The translations under genes were made by a program, and so were the position numbers. From positions 1 to 26,138 of the forward strand of contig DBRJ01000036.1 of assembly GCA_002305915.1 (NCBI GenBank): a stretch of DNA of 26,138 nucleotides, read 5' to 3'. The stretch is from Pelotomaculum sp. UBA1371 (lineage in GTDB: Bacteria; Bacillota; Desulfotomaculia; Desulfotomaculales; Pelotomaculaceae). Within the stretch, counting starts at the first letter, position 1, and every line of letters starts with the position of its first letter. The notes beneath the pieces were generated by a model. It was not told the origin of the DNA. It ran no database searches and was given only the letters and a program-made list of their open reading frames with translations. Shown here in pieces: positions 22,103-26,138 of this stretch.

Positions 22103-23308
22103 ATGGCAAAAATCGTTTTGGCCTATTCGGGGGGGCTGGATACGTCCATCATTATCCCCTGGTTGAAGGAAAACTACGGTTACGAGGTTATTGCAATGGC
22201 GGCCGACCTGGGCCAGGGGGAAGAACTGGCCCCCTTAAACGAAAAGGCCCTGAAGACCGGCGCCGGCAAGATTTACATCGAGGACGTCAAGCGGGAGTTT
22301 GTGGAGGATTATATTTTTCCCACATTGAAGGCGGGCGCCGTTTACGAGGGCAAGTACCTGCTCGGCACATCCATGGCCCGGCCGCTGATTGCCAAAAAAC
22401 TGGTTGAAATCGCCCGCAAGGAAGGGGCGGAGGCTGTGGCCCACGGCGCAACAGGCAAGGGCAACGATCAGGTTCGCTTCGAGCTGGCTGTAAAAGCCCT
22501 GGCTCCGGATTTGAAAATTGTCGCCCCCTGGCGGGAGTGGGAGATCCGGTCCCGGGAGGACGCCATAGATTACGCCACTGCCAGGGGCATCCCCGTCCCC
22601 GTGTCCAAGGACCGGCCCTACAGCATGGACCGCAATCTCTGGCACTTGAGCCACGAGGGGGCGGAACTGGAGGACCCGTGGAATGAGCCTTCCCCGGACG
22701 TGCTGCTCCTGATCTGTCCACCGGAGCAGGCTCCGGACAAGCCTGCTTATGTGGAGCTGGAATTTGAACAGGGCATCCCCGTCAAAGTGGACGGAGCGGC
22801 CCTGGATCCCGTTGCGCTGATTGAGAAATTGAATGAAATTGCCGGCGCCAACGGAGTGGGTATTGTGGACATGGTGGAAAACCGCCTGGTGGGAATGAAG
22901 TCCCGGGGTATTTACGAAACCCCGGGGGGCACAGTCCTTTTCCTGGCTCACCGGGAGCTGGAACTCCTGACCCTGGACCGGGCCACCCTGCACTTCAAAG
23001 AAATGGTGGCCGCCCGCTACGCCGAACTGGTTTACGACGGAATGTGGTTCGCTCCGCTCCGGGAAGCCCTGGACGCTTTTGTGGACAGCACCCAGAGGAG
23101 GGTCAGCGGCACTGTGAAGATGAAGCTTTACAAGGGCAACTGCACCCCGGCCGGCGCCAAATCGCCCTACTCCCTCTACGATCAGGAACTCTCCACCTTC
23201 GGCCGGGAAGAGGTGTACAACCAGCGGGACGCCGAAGGATTCATCAACCTTTTCGGCCTGCCCTTGAAGGTGCGGGCGCTGATGGAAGAGAAGGCGGGAC
23301 TGCGCTGA
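22103..23308 (+). CDS. argG: Argininosuccinate synthase
   Basis: The 401-residue enzyme joins citrulline and aspartate using ATP. The N-type ATP pyrophosphatase loop AYSGGLDTS is at 7-15. HGATGKGNDQVRFE, WREWEIRSREDAIDYA, SMDRNLWHLSHE and KMKLYKGNCTPAG are all family hallmarks. The ATG at 22103 has AAAGGAG ending 7 nt upstream; the ORF extends in frame to 22037 through AT-rich repeat sequence with no ribosome site. It is the last arginine gene in the window: argH does not follow, only 388 bp of non-coding DNA and a small unrelated ORF. Confidence 0.96.
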   Translation: MAKIVLAYSGGLDTSIIIPWLKENYGYEVIAMAADLGQGEELAPLNEKALKTGAGKIYIEDVKREFVEDYIFPTLKAGAVYEGKYLLGTSMARPLIAKKLVEIARKEGAEAVAHGATGKGNDQVRFELAVKALAPDLKIVAPWREWEIRSREDAIDYATARGIPVPVSKDRPYSMDRNLWHLSHEGAELEDPWNEPSPDVLLLICPPEQAPDKPAYVELEFEQGIPVKVDGAALDPVALIEKLNEIAGANGVGIVDMVENRLVGMKSRGIYETPGGTVLFLAHRELELLTLDRATLHFKEMVAARYAELVYDGMWFAPLREALDAFVDSTQRRVSGTVKMKLYKGNCTPAGAKSPYSLYDQELSTFGREEVYNQRDAEGFINLFGLPLKVRALMEEKAGLR

Positions 23309-23402
23309 GCCTTGAAGCGGGAGCGGGTTTTTCAGGAACCGGATGAAAGCCGCGGCCTTTGCTTTGGCTGTAATATTCCTGGAAGCACGAAGCACGTTGT
23401 TA

Positions 23403-23486
23403 CAGTGCCTCCGTCTGCGGCGAATAAGCTACTGGCAAAGGCGTGGTTGAATGTCGGCACGGTGTGACAGCGCCGCCGTCTGCGGC
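23403..23486 (+). repeat. 19-bp imperfect direct repeat after argG
   Basis: 23403-23421 and 23468-23486 agree at 17 of 19 positions around CCGTCTGCGGC, period 65 bp. They lie in the 388-bp non-coding gap (23309-23696). Nothing else recognisable precedes the terminator at 23550. Confidence 0.6.
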
Positions 23487-23549
23487 CGCTTGGACCAGCG
23501 TCAATAGGATTTTAGGCAACAGAATTATACCTGGAATGATTTTCTAAAC

Positions 23550-23590
23550 GGTCAGTACGCCTGGTTGTGCTGACCTTTATGTTTTTCTCA
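23550..23590 (+). terminator. Candidate terminator of the arginine cluster
   Basis: GGTCAG (23550-23555) pairs with CTGACC (23570-23575) around a 14-nt loop, followed by TTTATGTTTTT. The stem is short, and the distance from the argG stop is about 240 nt. Confidence 0.5.
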
Positions 23591-23696
23591 CAGAATTGGC
23601 AGAAACAGAATGCCAAACCGGGGTGCACCGGCGTTTAGGATTTAAAAAGTATTAAAATGGGGAAGAAAATGGTATTTTATCTTATTTTATCTTTCA

Positions 23697-23936
23697 ATGG
23701 AGATTGGTTTGAGCTATTATAAAAAAAAGGCATTTAGTGGGGAGTACAGGAATTTGAGCAAACTGGTTATAACCTTTGTTTGCGAAAACAAACATGATGT
23801 GGAAACAGTTACCATTGACCTGAAACGGCGGGGAGAAGTGGACGAAAAAGATATCTGGCAGATGATGACCAGGGGCTGTCGTTGCACCAAGTGCGGCTGC
23901 AAACCCTTTACATACCGCACCAGGTACAAGGTGTAA
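23697..23936 (+). CDS. Small protein with a C-terminal Cys cluster, function unknown
   Basis: The ORF encodes up to 79 residues and is lysine-rich. It has a predicted beta-type middle (KLVITFVCENKHDVETVTIDL) and ends with a CRCTKCGC cluster followed by an aromatic/basic tail, suggestive of a metal site. I recognise no family. The ATG at 23697 lacks a ribosome site; the in-frame TTG at 23754 follows GGGGAG and would give a 60-residue protein that keeps the conserved-looking core and all cysteines. It stands alone between the argG terminator and the two-component genes. Confidence 0.55.
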   Translation: MEIGLSYYKKKAFSGEYRNLSKLVITFVCENKHDVETVTIDLKRRGEVDEKDIWQMMTRGCRCTKCGCKPFTYRTRYKV

Positions 23937-24004
23937 GCTTTGAGAAAGGGCGGCAGCTGCTCCCGGCGGCCATAAGGAATAGGAAAGCCGTATAAGATCA
24001 GACT

Positions 24005-24018
24005 ATTGACACGTCAAT
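24005..24018 (+). promoter_or_regulatory. Palindrome overlapping a perfect -35 hexamer
   Basis: ATTGAC-AC-GTCAAT is a perfect 6-2-6 inverted repeat and contains TTGACA (24006-24011). A poor -10 (GAATAT at 24030-24035) follows at 18 bp. It could be an operator-promoter for the two-component transcript, whose start gene lies about 300 nt further on. Confidence 0.35.
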
Positions 24019-24147
24019 GGGAAGTATTGGAATATGGTTTATTTGGCATATATTCAGCATAATAATAAAAAAAATTGTGTGGTGAAGGAACAGGTGGTTC
24101 AAATCCACAGGGTTGTTTAGGCCGGGGTGGCTTTGACCGGAATAATA

Positions 24148-24225
24148 AAAGTGAAACCAATTAGATCATAAAGTGAAACCAATTAGATCCAGGGGGCTGT
24201 TCTTGTTGTTGAGAACAGCCCCCTG
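24148..24225. repeat. 20-bp direct repeat next to a perfect 14-bp hairpin
   Basis: AAAGTGAAACCAATTAGATC occurs at 24148-24167 and 24170-24189, period 22 bp and no mismatch. Right after it, CAGGGGGCTGTTCT (24190-24203) pairs perfectly with AGAACAGCCCCCTG (24212-24225) around an 8-nt loop. There is no T run on either strand. Repeats of this kind next to an inverted repeat resemble the multi-copy terminal repeats of IS21-type elements, but no transposase is near. It may be a solo end or a regulatory site of the downstream genes. Apart from this and the palindrome at 24005, the gap 23937-24323 holds no gene. Confidence 0.65.
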
Positions 24226-24256
24226 CTCTATTACAATTTCATGTTCAAAATAATAT

Positions 24257-24285
24257 TTCCTGAAGGCGCAACTTTTTTATATGAT
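24257..24285 (+). promoter_or_regulatory. Candidate promoter of the two-component genes
   Basis: TATGAT (24280-24285) in an AT-rich setting is a good -10. The -35 region at the correct distance, TTCCTG, is poor, which would fit an activated promoter. Confidence 0.4.
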
Positions 24286-24323
24286 AAAATTGGGCTAAGT
24301 AAAAAATGCATGAGGGATGCACC

Positions 24324-25013
24324 ATGCTCACCAAAGAACCATACCGCATTTTCCTGGTTGAAGATGACCGGATGCTGGCGGAAGAGATCGCCAGACTGCT
24401 TATGAAATGGGGCTATGAGGTCCGGTGCGCTGAGATGTTTGACAACATCCTGGAGGAGTTCCTGGTCGTAAAGCCGCATGTTGTTTTAATGGATGTCAAT
24501 ATTCCCAGCTTTGACGGCTTCCACTGGTGTAGAAAAATCAGGGAGATTTCTGCTGTCCCGATCATTTATATTTCTTCCAGGGACAGCAGTATGGACGTCA
24601 TTATGGGCATGAATAACGGCGGCGACGATTACCTGGTCAAGCCCTTTGACAATGCTGTTTTAGTGGCCAGGCTGCAGGCTGTCATCCGCCGGACCTATGA
24701 ATACAATTTCCAGGAAGCCCATGTTCTGCGGTACCGGGGGCTTGCCGTTAATCTTGAGGAGGCTGTGGCCTTTTATGGGGATAAAAAATGCGAGCTGACC
24801 AAAAACGAACTGAAAATCTTAAAACTCTTGCTGGAGAACCAGGGTAAAATTGTATCCAGGCAGGCTTTGATGAGGAGTTTGTGGGATGAGGAAGTTTATG
24901 TCAATGAAAACACCCTGACTGTCAACGTCAATCGCGTCAGGCTCAAGTTGGAGGAACTGGGACTTAAGTCTTTCATCACCACCAAAAAAGGAATGGGGTA
25001 TGTCATTTTATGA
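24324..25013 (+). CDS. OmpR-family response regulator, BceR-like
   Basis: The 229-residue protein has a receiver domain (1-115) with the acidic pair EDD near 13-15, the phosphoacceptor Asp57 in VLMDVNIP, and Lys106 in YLVKPF, then an OmpR-type winged helix that ends in TTKKGMGYVIL. The paired kinase has the small membrane-sensor form, so this is most likely a regulator of the Bce group that controls antimicrobial-peptide transporters. The ATG at 24324 is chosen because GAGGG lies 7 nt upstream; the ATG at 24306 has no ribosome site. Its TGA overlaps the kinase ATG. Confidence 0.85.
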   Translation: MLTKEPYRIFLVEDDRMLAEEIARLLMKWGYEVRCAEMFDNILEEFLVVKPHVVLMDVNIPSFDGFHWCRKIREISAVPIIYISSRDSSMDVIMGMNNGGDDYLVKPFDNAVLVARLQAVIRRTYEYNFQEAHVLRYRGLAVNLEEAVAFYGDKKCELTKNELKILKLLLENQGKIVSRQALMRSLWDEEVYVNENTLTVNVNRVRLKLEELGLKSFITTKKGMGYVIL

Positions 25014-26056
25014 GGACGATGGCCTACATTAAGGGACAGTGGGAATGGATTGCCTGTCAGGCCGGCATTATTATCCTGGTCAATGTGGTTTTACTGACAA
25101 GTACTCCTCTGGCTAAAACTCTGGGGGAGATTTTTTATTTGGATTTGCTGGTGCTCTGCGTGGCTGCAGCCGGGTTTTTTCTTCACTTCCGGCGGGTGGG
25201 AAAGGCCTATGGCAAAGTCAGGCAAACCATGGCCGCCAGCCGGGATCCCGGCTGGCTCTTCAAGGAACTGTCGGAAACAGGGGAGGATAGTGTTCCGGGA
25301 ATCAGTCTGATGCATGAACTGCTTGCATATGAAAGGAAGAACTTCAGCTTAAAAGAGAGCGACTACCGCCAGAGGATGAATGATCTGAAAGATTACCTGA
25401 CCCAGACCGTCCATGACTTGAAAGTGAACCTTTCCGTCTGTGAGCTGGCGGTAAACCGGCTGGAAAATGAAATGGAAATCGCCAACAAATTGTTATACCA
25501 GATTGAACAGATGAAATTCCGGATTAACCAGGCCCTGTTTATCACCCGGGCCAATCATTACAGCGAGGATGTTGTCTCAGGGAATGTAGACCTGGAAAAG
25601 GTTGTCAAAGAAGCAATCGCCGCTAACGCCGAATTCTTTATCCAAAAGGGTATCAGCATTCAGAATGATTTGAGGCCGTACCGTTTTATCAGCGATAAAA
25701 AGTGGGTCCATTATATCATCGTCCAGATCCTCAACAACAGCAGCAAGTATACGGAGCAAAACGGAGAGATAACCATTTTCAGCCGGGAGGATGAGCGTGC
25801 CTACCACCTGCATCTGAGAGATAACGGCATCGGCATCCCCCAGGAGGAAATTGACCGTGTCTTCGATAAAGGGTTTACCGGTACCAACGGCAGAAACAGC
25901 ACCAAATCAACCGGCATGGGCATGTATTATGCCAAAAAAATGGCTGACACCCTGGGGATCGGCCTGCGTGTGCACAGTAAACGGGGAGAGTATACCGAAT
26001 TCGTCCTATCCTTTTATAAATTATCCGGTTACATGCAGCGCCAGCAGCTAATGTGA
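25010..26056 (+). CDS. Intramembrane-sensing histidine kinase, BceS-like
   Basis: The 348-residue kinase has two membrane helices (about 15-33 and 41-60) with only a short external link. This is the layout of BceS-type kinases, which do not sense peptides alone but through a partner BceAB transporter. The phosphoacceptor is His135 in TVHDLKVNLS, where the usual Pro after the basic residue is Asn. The N box is QILNNSSKYT and the G region DNGIGIPQEE...DKGFTG...STGMGMYY, all of the Bce/Gra style. It overlaps the regulator gene by 4 nt. No transporter is present inside the window, but a matching operator begins at the end of this gene. Confidence 0.85.
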   Translation: MRTMAYIKGQWEWIACQAGIIILVNVVLLTSTPLAKTLGEIFYLDLLVLCVAAAGFFLHFRRVGKAYGKVRQTMAASRDPGWLFKELSETGEDSVPGISLMHELLAYERKNFSLKESDYRQRMNDLKDYLTQTVHDLKVNLSVCELAVNRLENEMEIANKLLYQIEQMKFRINQALFITRANHYSEDVVSGNVDLEKVVKEAIAANAEFFIQKGISIQNDLRPYRFISDKKWVHYIIVQILNNSSKYTEQNGEITIFSREDERAYHLHLRDNGIGIPQEEIDRVFDKGFTGTNGRNSTKSTGMGMYYAKKMADTLGIGLRVHSKRGEYTEFVLSFYKLSGYMQRQQLM

Positions 26057-26089
26057 CAGAATTGTCATTTTGTACTTCCCAATTGTCAT
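26054..26089 (+). promoter_or_regulatory. Candidate BceR-type operator at the window edge
   Basis: TGACA-GAAT-TGTCA (26054-26067) is a perfect inverted repeat that fits the TNACA-N4-TGT-type site bound by Bce-like regulators. AATTGTCAT (26060-26068) recurs at 26081-26089, 21 bp or two helical turns on. A GGAGGGG (26106-26112) follows, but no open start is visible before the window ends. A target gene, probably a BceAB-type transporter, is predicted just outside. Confidence 0.5.
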
Positions 26090-26138
26090 CCAAAGCGATA
26101 GAACCGGAGGGGCCATATTATTAGAATAAAATCATAAC

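Noticed and set aside
22235..23395. 386-codon ORF on the minus strand opposite argG
   Set aside because: It shadows an unmistakable argG and has no recognisable protein features.
24094..24108. tRNA T-arm-like sequence, GTGG-TTCAAAT-CCAC
   Set aside because: Only the T-stem and loop are present. No acceptor strand, D-arm or anticodon arm can be paired around it, so it is not a tRNA gene and too little to call a tRNA-derived attachment site.
26106..26138. Start of the next gene after GGAGGGG
   Set aside because: All three frames close within the last bases of the window and no standard start is in position.

Overview
The window reads as a moderately GC-rich, spore-forming anaerobic Firmicute, most likely a Clostridium-class member of the Peptococcaceae/Desulfotomaculum-Pelotomaculum type. 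This placement is inference. It rests on T-box control, strong GGAGG-type ribosome sites with frequent TTG and GTG starts, a PdaA-type spore-cortex deacetylase, a bifunctional ArgJ route, ARG boxes, and a Bce-like two-component system. No rRNA, tRNA, CRISPR array, phage gene or complete insertion sequence was found.

Layout. (1) 1-2286: a long imperfect palindrome, two AT-rich overlapping small membrane ORFs, a YaiI/YqxD-family (DUF188) gene on the minus strand, and a TGS-domain GTPase ending in a terminator. (2) 2287-3962: a possible AUC-started Cys-rich miniprotein and a membrane family 2 glycosyltransferase. (3) 3937-4980, minus strand: a tungstate/molybdate-type ABC ATPase with no partner subunits, preceded by a compact multi-helix RNA that could be a molybdenum/tungsten cofactor riboswitch with its own promoter. 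(4) 5024-12087, divergent from region 3: a promoter and a T-box leader whose specifier reads TTC (Phe). The leader carries two successive T-box/terminator modules behind one Stem I. It leads into a six-gene operon: lipoprotein solute receptor, livH-, livM-, livG- and livF-like transporter genes, and phenylacetate-CoA ligase. (5) 12254-15519: pdaA, a 0.5 kb non-coding stretch with repeats and a long hairpin, a 45-codon ORF and a sodium:solute symporter. (6) 15611-23308: an arginine cluster argC-J-B-D-F-G behind two ARG boxes that overlap the promoter; carAB and argH are absent. (7) 23309-26138: a small Cys-motif protein, an intergenic region with a 20-bp direct repeat and a perfect 14-bp hairpin, and a BceRS-like regulator/kinase pair followed at the window edge by a Bce-type operator.

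How the genes fit together. ArgJ, B, C and D make ornithine by the acetyl-recycling route; ArgF and ArgG take it to argininosuccinate, and ArgH must be encoded elsewhere. The most interesting unit is region 4. A T-box turns genes on when its tRNA is uncharged, so a Phe T-box over an uptake system plus phenylacetate-CoA ligase points to phenylalanine supply rather than degradation. The simplest model is uptake of phenylacetate (or a related aryl acid), activation to the CoA thioester, and reductive carboxylation to phenylpyruvate by an oxidoreductase encoded outside the window.
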